From NCBI GenBank assembly GCA_025210375.1, contig JAOASB010000053.1, positions 18,544 to 82,543 on the forward strand: a stretch of DNA of 64,000 nt, read 5' to 3'. The notes below the pieces were generated by a model. It saw nothing but the letters and a program-made list of their open reading frames with translations. It did no database searches and was not told where the DNA came from. Origin of the DNA: Maledivibacter sp. Lineage in GTDB: Bacteria; Bacillota; Clostridia; Peptostreptococcales; Caminicellaceae. This document shows, one piece after another, positions 26,707-34,902 of the stretch. Both the position numbers and the translations under genes were made by a program. How positions within the stretch are numbered: position 1 is the first letter of the stretch; each line of letters begins with the position of its first letter.

Positions 26707-27675
26707 GTGAAAAAGTATTCAGTTGAAAAAGAAGTCCAAATCAAGCTTTTAAATGACATGCTTCTAACAAGGAGCTTTGAGGAAAAGGTAAATGAGATGT
26801 TTATGCAAGGGCAAATCCATGGAACAACCCATCTATGTATAGGTCAAGAAGCCGTATCATCGGGAGTATCAAATGCACTTAGAGATAATGATTGGATACA
26901 ACCGACCCATAGAGGGCATGGCCATTGTATATCTAAGAGTGGAAATCTAAATGGAATCATGGCAGAGCTATTTGGCAAAAAAGATGGACATTGTAAGGGC
27001 GTTGGGGGGTCAATGCATATTGCCGATATATCAGCCCACAACATGGGAACATCGGGAATAGTTGGAGGAACATTTCCAATCTCCGTGGGAATTGGTTTAG
27101 CATTGAAAAGACAAAAAAAGGATTCAATTATAGCCTGTGTATTTGGGGATGGAGCAAATAATGAAGGCACATTTCATGAGGCTTTAAACCTTGCTAGCAT
27201 TTGGAAGCTTCCAATACTATATGTTTGTGAAAATAACATGTATGGCATGTCTGTGCCAATTGACTATTCAATGCCAGTGAAAAATGTTGCGGATAGGGGA
27301 GTATCCTATAATATACCTAGTAAAATAATTGATGGGAATAATGTACTAGAAGTATATGAAGCTGTATGTGAAATTGCCCAGCATATGAGAGAGGGTAATG
27401 GACCATTTTTACTTGAGTGTAAAACCTATCGCTGGCTGGGACATTCAAAGAGTGATCAAAGAAAGTATAGAACCAGGGAAGAAGAAAAGGAATGGAAGGA
27501 TAAATGCCCTATCAAGTTCATGAAGAATTATATGATAGAAAATGGTGTTATAACAGAGGATGAATTTAATGGAATGAAGGATAAAGCAAATGACGACATT
27601 GAGAGGGCTAAAGAATTTGCTCAAAGTAGTTCCAGATCTACATTAGAAGAAATTTCAGAGTTAATATATGCGTAA
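26707..27675 (+). CDS. acoA: thiamine-PP-dependent dehydrogenase E1 alpha subunit (acetoin or pyruvate)
   Basis: 322-residue E1 alpha. HRGHGHCISKSG (about 63) and the thiamine pyrophosphate motif GDGANNEG...ENNMYG (about 146-175) are clear. With the next three genes it forms a 2-oxo acid/acetoin dehydrogenase complex that makes acetyl-CoA. Start at GTG 26707 because GAGGAGGA runs to 26700, directly against the ATG at 26701. Length and the absence of a long N-terminal extension fit AcoA better than the E1 of branched-chain enzymes, and the sigma-54 promoter also fits aco, but pyruvate as substrate is not excluded. Confidence 0.85.
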   Translation: MKKYSVEKEVQIKLLNDMLLTRSFEEKVNEMFMQGQIHGTTHLCIGQEAVSSGVSNALRDNDWIQPTHRGHGHCISKSGNLNGIMAELFGKKDGHCKGVGGSMHIADISAHNMGTSGIVGGTFPISVGIGLALKRQKKDSIIACVFGDGANNEGTFHEALNLASIWKLPILYVCENNMYGMSVPIDYSMPVKNVADRGVSYNIPSKIIDGNNVLEVYEAVCEIAQHMREGNGPFLLECKTYRWLGHSKSDQRKYRTREEEKEWKDKCPIKFMKNYMIENGVITEDEFNGMKDKANDDIERAKEFAQSSSRSTLEEISELIYA

Positions 27676-27693
27676 ATGAAGGGAGGAATTCTT

Positions 27694-28671
27694 GTGCGTA
27701 AGATCACATATCTACAGGCTATTGCCGAGGCAATGAAGGAAGAAATGTATAAAGATGATAAGGTATTCATAATGGGTGAGGATATAGGTATATACGGAGG
27801 ATGCTTCGGTGTAACAAGGGGCTTTTACGATGAATTTGGACCGGAAAGAATATTAGAGACTCCTATTTCAGAGCAGGGCTTTATAGGAGCGGGAATCGGA
27901 GCCGCACTCTTAGGCGAGAGACCTATTGTAGAGATAATGTTTTCCGATTTTATAGCCCTAGGAGCGGATCAGCTTGCTAATCACGCTGCTAAAATGCGAT
28001 TTATGACAGGGGGGCAGGTTAAAATTCCTCTTGTGGTTAGGACGCCTGCAGGTTCGGGGACTGGAGCTGCTGCCCAGCATTCCCAAAGCTTAGAGGCATG
28101 GTTCGCTCATATACCTGGGTTAAAGGTAGTTATGCCTGCAACTCCATATGATGCCAAGGGGCTGTTAAAGGCCGCAATAAGAGAGGATAATCCCGTTGTT
28201 TTCTTTGAAAATAAATTATTGTATAGAACCAAGGGAGATGTGCCCGAGGAAGAATATGTTTTACCAATAGGCAAAGCCGATGTCAAAAGGACAGGTGAGG
28301 ACTTAACCATAGTTACATACTCCAGAATGCTTCAAAGAGCTTTAGATGCAGCTGAAAAACTAGAGCAGAAAGGTATTTCTGTAGAGGTAGTGGATTTAAG
28401 AACTATAGCACCTTTGGATACTGAGACTATTTTAGAGTCTGTAAAAAAGACACATAGACTTATGATAGTCCATGAAGCATGCAAAACGGGTGGAATCGGT
28501 GGAGAAATAGCCGGAAGAATTGCTGAAAGTGATGCATTTTATTATCTTGATGCAAAAATAGTTAGACTATGTGGAGCCGATGTACCTATTCCATATAATC
28601 CAGAACTTGAAAAACAGGTGGTTCCAAGTGAAGAAGAGATAATAGAGCAGGCATTAAAACTAGTAAAGTAG
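27694..28671 (+). CDS. acoB: dehydrogenase E1 beta subunit (acetoin or pyruvate)
   Basis: 325-residue E1 beta with the family signatures MGEDIGIYGG (about 28-37), PISEQGFIGAGIGAA (about 57) and the C-terminal transketolase domain (VVDLRTIAPLD...HEACKTGGIG). It forms an alpha2beta2 E1 with the upstream product. Start GTG 27694 with GGGAGGA upstream; ATG 27676 lies before that site and only 3 bases after the previous stop. Confidence 0.88.
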   Translation: MRKITYLQAIAEAMKEEMYKDDKVFIMGEDIGIYGGCFGVTRGFYDEFGPERILETPISEQGFIGAGIGAALLGERPIVEIMFSDFIALGADQLANHAAKMRFMTGGQVKIPLVVRTPAGSGTGAAAQHSQSLEAWFAHIPGLKVVMPATPYDAKGLLKAAIREDNPVVFFENKLLYRTKGDVPEEEYVLPIGKADVKRTGEDLTIVTYSRMLQRALDAAEKLEQKGISVEVVDLRTIAPLDTETILESVKKTHRLMIVHEACKTGGIGGEIAGRIAESDAFYYLDAKIVRLCGADVPIPYNPELEKQVVPSEEEIIEQALKLVK

Positions 28672-28687
28672 TGAAGGAGGGAGATTA

Positions 28688-29674
28688 ATGAATAAGGAGA
28701 TCGTACTTGCTACTCCCTACGCAAGAAAACTTGCTGATGACTTAAACATAGATATTTCTTTGATTCCTGGAACGGGAGAGCTGGGAAGTGTTTTCTCAAG
28801 GGATGTATTGGGCTTTAAAGGAACAGCAAAAATTACTCCCGTTGCCAAGCGGATGGCAGATTATTATAAATTGAATATTAATGATTTAGAAAATAATGAA
28901 AAGAAAATCACAAAGAAGGATATTTTGGAATTATTAGATCAAAGAAATTCAACCTCAGTAGTAGAGAATAGGATAGATGATGAAGTTTTATCAGAAGCTA
29001 AGGCATCGCCCATGAGAAAGATGATTGCTAAAAGAATGCTGGAAAGCATGGCGACTGCTCCTCAATATACATTGTTTAGTGAGATAGATACAACTAATCT
29101 GTTTGATTTGATAAAAAGTTCAAATTCAATGTTTACTAAGCTAAACGGACAAAAGCTGACTATTACAGATTTTCTAGTTAAGATAGTAGCTTTAGCACTT
29201 GAAAAACATCCAGTAATAAATTCATCCTATGCTAATGACCATATAACATATCATGAGTCAATTCATATGGGTGTAGCTGTGGCCCTAGATGATGGTCTTA
29301 TAGTACCTGTTATAAAGGATGCCAATAAAATCTCAATAGGGGATATACATAGTGTAGGAAAGGATCTTTATAAAAGGGCAAGGGAAGGGAAAATACTAGG
29401 CCATGAGTGTGCTGGAAGTACCTTTTCAATTAGCAATATGGGTATGTATCCAATAGACTTTGCTACACCAATTATTAATCAACCGGAGAGTGGTATTTTA
29501 GCTGTTGGACAAACTCAAGAAAAACCCGTTGTAATAGATGGGGAGATAACCATTAGAAAAATGACTGCATTTAGTTTGACCTTAGATCATAGGCACATAG
29601 ATGGAATTGAAGGATGTAAATTTTTGAAAACCCTTAAGGAGTTATTACAAGAGCCACTTTGTATTTTATTATAG
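28688..29674 (+). CDS. acoC: dihydrolipoamide acyltransferase E2 lacking a lipoyl domain
   Basis: 328 residues, with no N-terminal lipoyl domain (no ETDK-type lysine loop). It starts directly with a peripheral-subunit-binding domain (TPYARKLADDLNIDISLIPG, residues 9-28) and a second copy-like segment (TPVAKRMADYYKLNINDL, about 51-68), then the catalytic acyltransferase domain ending in the active-site motif DHRHIDG (about 300-306). The substrate-carrying lipoyl group is instead expected on the E3 encoded downstream. GGAGGG precedes ATG. The stop codon TAG forms part of the terminal TATAG of a family A element at 29670. Confidence 0.88.
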   Translation: MNKEIVLATPYARKLADDLNIDISLIPGTGELGSVFSRDVLGFKGTAKITPVAKRMADYYKLNINDLENNEKKITKKDILELLDQRNSTSVVENRIDDEVLSEAKASPMRKMIAKRMLESMATAPQYTLFSEIDTTNLFDLIKSSNSMFTKLNGQKLTITDFLVKIVALALEKHPVINSSYANDHITYHESIHMGVAVALDDGLIVPVIKDANKISIGDIHSVGKDLYKRAREGKILGHECAGSTFSISNMGMYPIDFATPIINQPESGILAVGQTQEKPVVIDGEITIRKMTAFSLTLDHRHIDGIEGCKFLKTLKELLQEPLCILL

Positions 29675-29774
29675 AGAGTCTAGGTTAAATCTTAATTTAT
29701 ATATATTGAAACATCCCATATTTCCAGGAGGTTTTGATGTGTATAAATTAGAGTTTTGACTGGAATCTCTATAT
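29670..29774. repeat. family A inverted-repeat element
   Basis: About 105 bases; left end TATAGAGAGTCTAGGTTAAA, right end ATGTGTATAAATTAGAG...GGAATCTCTATA. It fills the gap between E2 and E3 and donates the E2 stop codon. Other copies: 31580-31653 (partial), 33651-33754, 34327-34428, 55427-55530 and 58045-58148. Confidence 0.7.
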
Positions 29775-29802
29775 AGGACATCTGAAAAAGGAGGAGGACT
29801 AT

Positions 29803-31512
29803 ATGGGACAATTTATGATAATGCCTAAGCTGGACATGTCTATGGAAGAAGGAAAACTATTAAAATGGATGTGTAAAGAAGGGGATAGGATAGAAAAGGG
29901 TGATCCGGTTTTTGAAGTAGAGACTGGAAAGGTAAATCTAGAAGTAGAGGCTATAGTTGAAGGAAGCATTTTAAAGATATATAGAAATGAGGGTGAAGTA
30001 GTAGATGTAAATGATCCTATTGCCTTTATAGGACAGGAAGGAGAAGAAATACCTCCTTTGGACAATAATGCAGAGAATGAAGTCCATAAGGAAGAGCCTA
30101 AAGACATTGAAGAAAATAGAATAAATGAAGAAGCTTCATCAAACCAATATGATTTATGTGTTATTGGAGCAGGGCCTGGGGGATATGTTGCGACAATTAG
30201 AGCGGCACAACTAGGGGCAAAGGTAGTTGTGGTTGAGAAGGAAAAGCTTGGGGGAACCTGTCTCAATTGGGGATGTATACCCACCAAGGCATTGGTTTAT
30301 CATGCCGATGTATGGAATAAGATAAAAAATGCTGAAAACTATGGATTTAGCACAAAGGATTCAAGCTTCGACTGGGGAAAAATTATCAGTAGAAAAGACA
30401 AAGCCGTTAGCACCCTAGTCGATGGTGTAAATAAATTGTTTATTAAAAATAAGATAAAGCTTATAAAAGGAACAGCAGAAATTTTAGATAAGAACAAAAT
30501 AAGAATAAATACTGGGGCAAAAGAAGACATAATTTCTACAAAAAATATTATTATTGCAACGGGCACAGAATCCAGCACAGTTAATATTCCAACACAGGGG
30601 AATGTAAAGCTTAAGGATGTTAAGGAGATTTTGGACTTGCAAAGTCTTCCAAAGAAGCTTTGTATAATCGGTGGAGGTGTTATAGGTGTAGAAATAGCAA
30701 GTATTTTTTCTACATTTGGAGTAGAGGTTTCCATAGTTGAGATGATGCCAAAGCTTATTCCTATGATGGATAATGAGGTTATAGATGTGCTTAAGCAAGA
30801 ATTTAAAGGAAAAGGAATCAACATATATACAGAAACTACAGTCGAAAAGATTGTGGAAAACAACAAAGCATATAGGATAGATTTGAGCAATGGAAAGACC
30901 ATAGACTCGGATGAGATATTAGTAGCAATAGGTAGGAAACCAAATAATGAGCTGTTTAAGAATATAAATATTAGAACAGATAAAAAGGGATATATAGAGG
31001 TAGACAATAAACTCAAAACAAATATTGAAAATATTTATGCCATAGGAGATATCACAAATAAGCTTCAACTAGCACATGTGGCATCACATCAAGGAATAGT
31101 TGCAGTGGAAAATATGTTTGGAGAAGAAAAGGAAATGAAGTATGATATAGTGCCAAACTGTATTTTTACTGATCCAGAGATTGCCAGTGTTGGAATAACC
31201 GAAGAAGAGGCTAAAAATAGGAAACTGCCATATAAGGCATTTAAGTTTCCATTTATGGCATTAGGTAAGGCGGTGGCTTCCGACGATACAAGGGGCTTTA
31301 TAAAAATCATTGCCGATGAGCGGTGGGGTGAGATAATAGGTGCCCATATAATAGGTCCCGATGCCGCCCATTTGATTGCAGAGGTCGTGGCAGTGATGGA
31401 ATTAGAGGGTACGGTATATGAACTAGCAGATACCATTCATGCCCATCCCACACTTTCGGAGGGGATCATGGAAGCGTCAGCAGGTATACTTGATAAAGTC
31501 ATACACATATAG
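29803..31512 (+). CDS. lpdA: dihydrolipoyl dehydrogenase E3 with N-terminal lipoyl domain
   Basis: 569 residues, about 110 longer than a plain E3. Residues 1-80 are a lipoyl domain with the modifiable lysine in VETGKVNLEVEA (about Lys47), then an acidic linker, then the flavoprotein: GAGPGGYVA (about 123), the redox disulphide GGTCLNWGC (Cys about 149 and 154), NAD-binding GGGVIGVE (about 288) and HAHPTLSEG carrying the catalytic His (about 546). It supplies the swinging arm that the E2 lacks. AGGAGG precedes ATG. E3 with a lipoyl domain has precedent in clostridial aco systems; pairing with a lipoyl-free E2 is the notable point. Confidence 0.9.
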   Translation: MGQFMIMPKLDMSMEEGKLLKWMCKEGDRIEKGDPVFEVETGKVNLEVEAIVEGSILKIYRNEGEVVDVNDPIAFIGQEGEEIPPLDNNAENEVHKEEPKDIEENRINEEASSNQYDLCVIGAGPGGYVATIRAAQLGAKVVVVEKEKLGGTCLNWGCIPTKALVYHADVWNKIKNAENYGFSTKDSSFDWGKIISRKDKAVSTLVDGVNKLFIKNKIKLIKGTAEILDKNKIRINTGAKEDIISTKNIIIATGTESSTVNIPTQGNVKLKDVKEILDLQSLPKKLCIIGGGVIGVEIASIFSTFGVEVSIVEMMPKLIPMMDNEVIDVLKQEFKGKGINIYTETTVEKIVENNKAYRIDLSNGKTIDSDEILVAIGRKPNNELFKNINIRTDKKGYIEVDNKLKTNIENIYAIGDITNKLQLAHVASHQGIVAVENMFGEEKEMKYDIVPNCIFTDPEIASVGITEEEAKNRKLPYKAFKFPFMALGKAVASDDTRGFIKIIADERWGEIIGAHIIGPDAAHLIAEVVAVMELEGTVYELADTIHAHPTLSEGIMEASAGILDKVIHI

Positions 31513-31534
31513 TAGCAAATCAAACTATACAAAG

Positions 31535-31562
31535 ATACCACCCTTATTAAGGTGGTATTTTT
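31535..31562 (+). terminator. intrinsic terminator of the dehydrogenase operon
   Basis: ATACCACC / GGTGGTAT stem followed by TTTTT, 22 bases after the E3 stop. Confidence 0.85.
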
Positions 31563-31579
31563 ACAAACAAAAATATATA

Positions 31580-31653
31580 TGAAGTTTCTACCAAAATCCC
31601 TATATGGAGATTCTTGATGTGTATAAATTAACTGTTTAACTGAAATATCTATA
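31580..31653. repeat. partial family A element
   Basis: Retains the right half (TGATGTGTATAAATTAACTG ... TGAAATATCTATA) while the left half is degraded. Confidence 0.5.
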
Positions 31654-31745
31654 ACTTTGGGTTGATTTTAATAAGGGATTAATCACCCCAACAGTATGAT
31701 TTTGAGTATGGGGGTTACAAATAAAGAAATAAAGGAGAATGATTT

Positions 31746-32009
31746 ATGGTTGTTAAAAGTGTCCATATTACCAATGAAACTGGATTACATGCAAGACCAG
31801 CATCAATGTTTGTTCAAATGGCAAGTAAATTTCAGTCTCAAATTACAATAAAGCATGGAGAAAATTCCTATAATGCAAAAAGCATAATGGCTTTATTATC
31901 AGCAGGAATTTGTTGTGGTAATGAGGTGGAGATATGTGCGGAGGGAAATGATGAAGAACAGGCCGCTAGCACATTGGTAGATTTAATAGCAAGTAAATTT
32001 GGAGAATAA
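31746..32009 (+). CDS. HPr-family phosphocarrier protein
   Basis: 87 residues, the normal HPr size. The phosphorylatable His is in GLHARPA (His about 15), and the regulatory Ser of HPr kinase systems is in AKSIMALLSAG (Ser about 46). Both sites being present suggests a working HPr or Crh-like protein that can feed the Gat PTS and the PRD/EIIA domains of the upstream activator. It is a separate unit, preceded by AAAGGAG. If the main ptsHI lies elsewhere, this could be a second, pathway-linked HPr. Confidence 0.9.
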   Translation: MVVKSVHITNETGLHARPASMFVQMASKFQSQITIKHGENSYNAKSIMALLSAGICCGNEVEICAEGNDEEQAASTLVDLIASKFGE

Positions 32010-32034
32010 ATGATTTAAATATATAATGGGAATA

Positions 32035-32067
32035 GTTAAGACTTGTAGCTTTAAACTTGTAACTAAA
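32035..32067 (+). repeat. family C tract before lplA
   Basis: GACTTGTAGCTTTAAACTTG followed by TAACTAAAATG, ending 45 bases before the lplA start. Confidence 0.55.
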
Positions 32068-32112
32068 ATGTGTTGAATATACTTTAATCAATAAGAAAGG
32101 AAGTGTTTAGCT

Positions 32113-33096
32113 GTGATATATATTAAAAACAATTCTAACAATCCTTATTTCAATTTAGCCTTTGAAGAATATGTGTTTAACAATATGCATGAAGCCGATG
32201 AATATTTATTGTTGTGGCAAAATCGACCTACAATAGTCGTTGGTAAACACCAAAATACCATAGAAGAAATTAACATGGACTTTATAAAAGCAAATAGCAT
32301 ACAAGTTGTTAGACGTCTTTCAGGTGGCGGAGCTGTATATCATGATTTAGGAAACCTCAACTTTACATTTATTGTTAAAAATACAGAAAGTACTTCCTTT
32401 GATTTTAAAAAGTTTACTCTTCCTGTTATAAATGCATTAAAAAAACTAGGGGTAGAGGCTGAATTTAATAGTAGAAATGATTTAGCTATAAAGGGCAAAA
32501 AGTTTTCTGGTAATTCTCAATACATGAAAAAGAATGCTCTTCTCCATCATGGCACCCTTCTATTTAATTCGGATCTAGAGATGCTAGTAAAGGCTTTAAA
32601 TGTTTCTAATGAAAAAATAGTCTCTAAGGGAATTAAATCCATAAGAAGCAGAGTAACAAATATTAGGGAGCATCTGGACTTAGATATAGGTATGCCACAG
32701 TTTAAAGAATTGCTTTTGAAATATTTATTTGAGGATGAAGAAATACATGAGGCGGAACTAAGTGAAGAGCAAACCATGGAAGTAAAAAAGCTAATGGAAG
32801 AAAAATATAATACCTGGGAATGGAATTATGGAGAATCTCCCAAATTCAATGTGAAGAAATCACAAAGGTTGGAGTATGGAAAAGTGGATGCCTTTATTGA
32901 TGTGGAAAAAGGGATAATAAAGGGATGTAAATTTCACGGTGATTTTTTTGGCAGTGGCGATTTAGGAGATATTGAGGGGAAACTTATTGGGCACAAATAT
33001 GATAGAGAAGAAATAAAGAATGTGCTGTCATCCATAGATATTGAACGATACTTTTCAAAATTTTCAATAGATGATATACTAAATTGTGTCATATAA
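32113..33096 (+). CDS. lplA: lipoate-protein ligase A
   Basis: 327 residues, the common LplA size, with the BPL/LplA fold: VVRRLSGGGAVYHDLGNLNF (about 74-93) is the lipoate-binding signature (RRxSGGGAVYHD), followed by the K/N-containing GKKFSGNSQ (about 134). It attaches lipoate to the lipoyl domain, most likely that of the nearby E3. GTG start with AAAGGAAG upstream. Its placement next to the dehydrogenase operon fits a scavenging route for cofactor loading. Confidence 0.93.
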   Translation: MIYIKNNSNNPYFNLAFEEYVFNNMHEADEYLLLWQNRPTIVVGKHQNTIEEINMDFIKANSIQVVRRLSGGGAVYHDLGNLNFTFIVKNTESTSFDFKKFTLPVINALKKLGVEAEFNSRNDLAIKGKKFSGNSQYMKKNALLHHGTLLFNSDLEMLVKALNVSNEKIVSKGIKSIRSRVTNIREHLDLDIGMPQFKELLLKYLFEDEEIHEAELSEEQTMEVKKLMEEKYNTWEWNYGESPKFNVKKSQRLEYGKVDAFIDVEKGIIKGCKFHGDFFGSGDLGDIEGKLIGHKYDREEIKNVLSSIDIERYFSKFSIDDILNCVI

Positions 33097-33207
33097 TGAA
33101 AAATATAAATAAAATTAATAAATTATAAATTTTCTCATAATATATATTATCATATATAAAATTAGGATATACTTATTATATATTGAAAAAAACTAGGGGG
33201 TGTTTAT

Positions 33208-33543
33208 GTGAATGTTACAAAAATGAAGGCAGATTTATATTGTGTAAATTGTAATAAAAATACTCCCCATGAAGTAATATATATTGGAGAAAACATTGAA
33301 AAAATAACTTGTTTAGAATGTGATACATATTTGGAAATTGATGAAAATCTTGTGATGTCTAATTATGCAATGGATATATTGCAAAGGGTATCAAGTAAAC
33401 CTGAAAGAATGAGCCAAGAGATCAAAGAAGACCTATCGAGGTTCCTATGTTCTATCCCCATTAGAGTGGTAACTAAGCCCTATAGAATGATAAAGGAATA
33501 TAAAGAATTAAGGGGAATGACTGGAACAAAAAGGGTAAAGTAA
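33208..33543 (+). CDS. zinc-ribbon protein of unknown function (bh-like)
   Basis: 111 residues. An N-terminal zinc ribbon, CVNC (12-15) and CLEC (about 35-38), is followed by a helical region with SNYAMDILQRV and a conserved basic C terminus (TKPYRMIKEYKELRG). Small proteins of this form are labelled 'bh protein' in Clostridia; no function is known. GTG start behind GGGGGTG. Upstream 110 bases are very A+T-rich with no clear promoter. Confidence 0.65.
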   Translation: MNVTKMKADLYCVNCNKNTPHEVIYIGENIEKITCLECDTYLEIDENLVMSNYAMDILQRVSSKPERMSQEIKEDLSRFLCSIPIRVVTKPYRMIKEYKELRGMTGTKRVK

Positions 33544-33606
33544 ATATATGGCATCAAATGAGGGCGAGATATGGGCTCTCTTTATTTTTACAAACATATT
33601 AAGACA

Positions 33607-33754
33607 TATAGATTTCTTGAAATTAAACTTAATTTATACTATGAAAATTCTATAGATATTCCAGTTGAAAAGTTAATTTATACACATCAAAAATCCCTAG
33701 AAACATCGGATATTTTGAGATGTATAAATTAAGTTTAACTTTTGGAAATCTATA
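33607..33754. repeat. family A element plus adjacent half copy
   Basis: A half copy (33607-33640, TATAGATTTCTTGAAATTAA...) is followed by a full 104-base element (33651-33754) with left end TATAGATATTCCAGTTG and right end ending GGAAATCTATA. It is just upstream of ispF. Confidence 0.7.
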
Positions 33755-33835
33755 CCTTAAGTCGAAAAAGGAAATATATTTATAATTTCCTGGGAAATAT
33801 GTAGAAATACATTTTAACCTGAAAGGATGAATACT

Positions 33836-34312
33836 ATGCGTGTTGGAATAGGATATGATGTACATAAACTGGTAGAAGGAAGGAAGCTTATCATAGGTGG
33901 AGTAGATATTCCCTATGATAAGGGTTTGCTTGGTCATTCCGATGCCGATGTCTTATTACATGCTATCAAGGATGCGATTTTGGGAGCAGTAGCATTAGGC
34001 GATATTGGTAAACATTTCCCGGATACTGACGAAAGATATAAAGGGGCTTCGAGTATTGAACTTCTTATTGAAGTAAATAATAAGCTAATGGATAAGGGAT
34101 ATAGGGTAAATAACATCGATTCAGTTGTTATAGCCCAAAAGCCTAAAATGGCATCCTATATTGAACAAATGAGATTAAACATTGCAAAGGCACTAGATAT
34201 TGATTTAGACCGCATTAATGTAAAGGCAACAACCACTGAACAATTGGGATTCACAGGTAGAGGAGAGGGAATTGCCGCTCAGTCAGTAGTAAGTGTTGAC
34301 AAAATAAAGTGA
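33836..34312 (+). CDS. ispF: 2-C-methyl-D-erythritol 2,4-cyclodiphosphate synthase
   Basis: 158-residue trimeric metal enzyme of the MEP pathway. The zinc-binding DVH (residues 8-10: GYDVHKL) and the later GHSDADVLLHA (about 33-43) are present, and the C-terminal TTEQLGFTGRGEGIAA is the IspF signature. Start at ATG 33836; the earlier ATG 33827 directly abuts AAAGGA, so spacing favours the second. ispD of the same pathway is at 16468. Confidence 0.95.
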   Translation: MRVGIGYDVHKLVEGRKLIIGGVDIPYDKGLLGHSDADVLLHAIKDAILGAVALGDIGKHFPDTDERYKGASSIELLIEVNNKLMDKGYRVNNIDSVVIAQKPKMASYIEQMRLNIAKALDIDLDRINVKATTTEQLGFTGRGEGIAAQSVVSVDKIK

Positions 34313-34326
34313 TTTAAATATAATGT

Positions 34327-34428
34327 TATAGAGATTCCAGTCAAGGCTTTAATTTATATATATCAAAATTTCCTAGAAACATCGGATATTTTTATATGTA
34401 TAAATTAAGATTTACTTGGAACTCTATA
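34327..34428. repeat. family A element
   Basis: 102 bases: TATAGAGATTCCAGTCAAGG at the left, ...ATTTACTTGGAACTCTATA at the right. It begins 15 bases after the ispF stop and ends just before the proS T-box leader. Confidence 0.75.
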
Positions 34429-34474
34429 TAGTGAGTTTTATGATTTAGCAAGCATAACTGTATAGTTTTTGGTT

Positions 34475-34718
34475 ATGAAGGGAACAAGTAAAGGTGATGA
34501 TTCCTTTAGAGAGTAAAATCCATTGGCTGAGAGATTTTACAGGATATATTCATTTTGAACCCATCCCGGAGCTTATGGCGAATCAATAAGTCATACGGTG
34601 GCGAAGCCGTTATCATCGCAAGAAGATAATCTATGGACATCATAATGTAGATCTATAGATTAATTAGAGTGGTACCGCGAATCACCTTCGTCTCTAAAAT
34701 AGAGATGGAGGTTTTTTA
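34475..34718 (+). promoter_or_regulatory. T-box riboswitch, probably proline-specific
   Basis: The T-box sequence AGAGTGGTACCGCG is at 34666-34679, followed by the terminator CACCTTCGTCTCTA / TAGAGATGGAGG plus TTTTTT (34683-34717). In the Stem I region GAACCCATCC offers CCC (34560-34562) as the specifier codon, fitting a proline tRNA and the proS gene downstream. The specifier call is from position by eye. Confidence 0.85.
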
Positions 34719-34844
34719 TTTTTGTTTATGGACTCGAATATTTTGAAAAAAATTAGACTAATGAGAATGAATTAACTGTTAGTAGTCAAACTATTTCCAA
34801 TAGAATATTGGAGTGAAGTTGTTTTCTCATAGGATTCATTATAA

Positions 34845-34880
34845 GGACTCTAGTACTTAAAACATAAAATTTGCAACTAA
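34845..34880 (+). repeat. family C tract before proS
   Basis: GACTCTAGTACTTAAAACAT then AAAATTTGCAACTAA; diverged, ending 22 bases before the proS start. Confidence 0.5.
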
Positions 34881-34902
34881 AAATAAAAAGGAGAGTGTTA
34901 TT

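Noticed and set aside
30339..31016. 225-codon minus-strand frame inside the E3 gene
   Set aside because: Antisense shadow of a strongly coding gene with no ribosome site.
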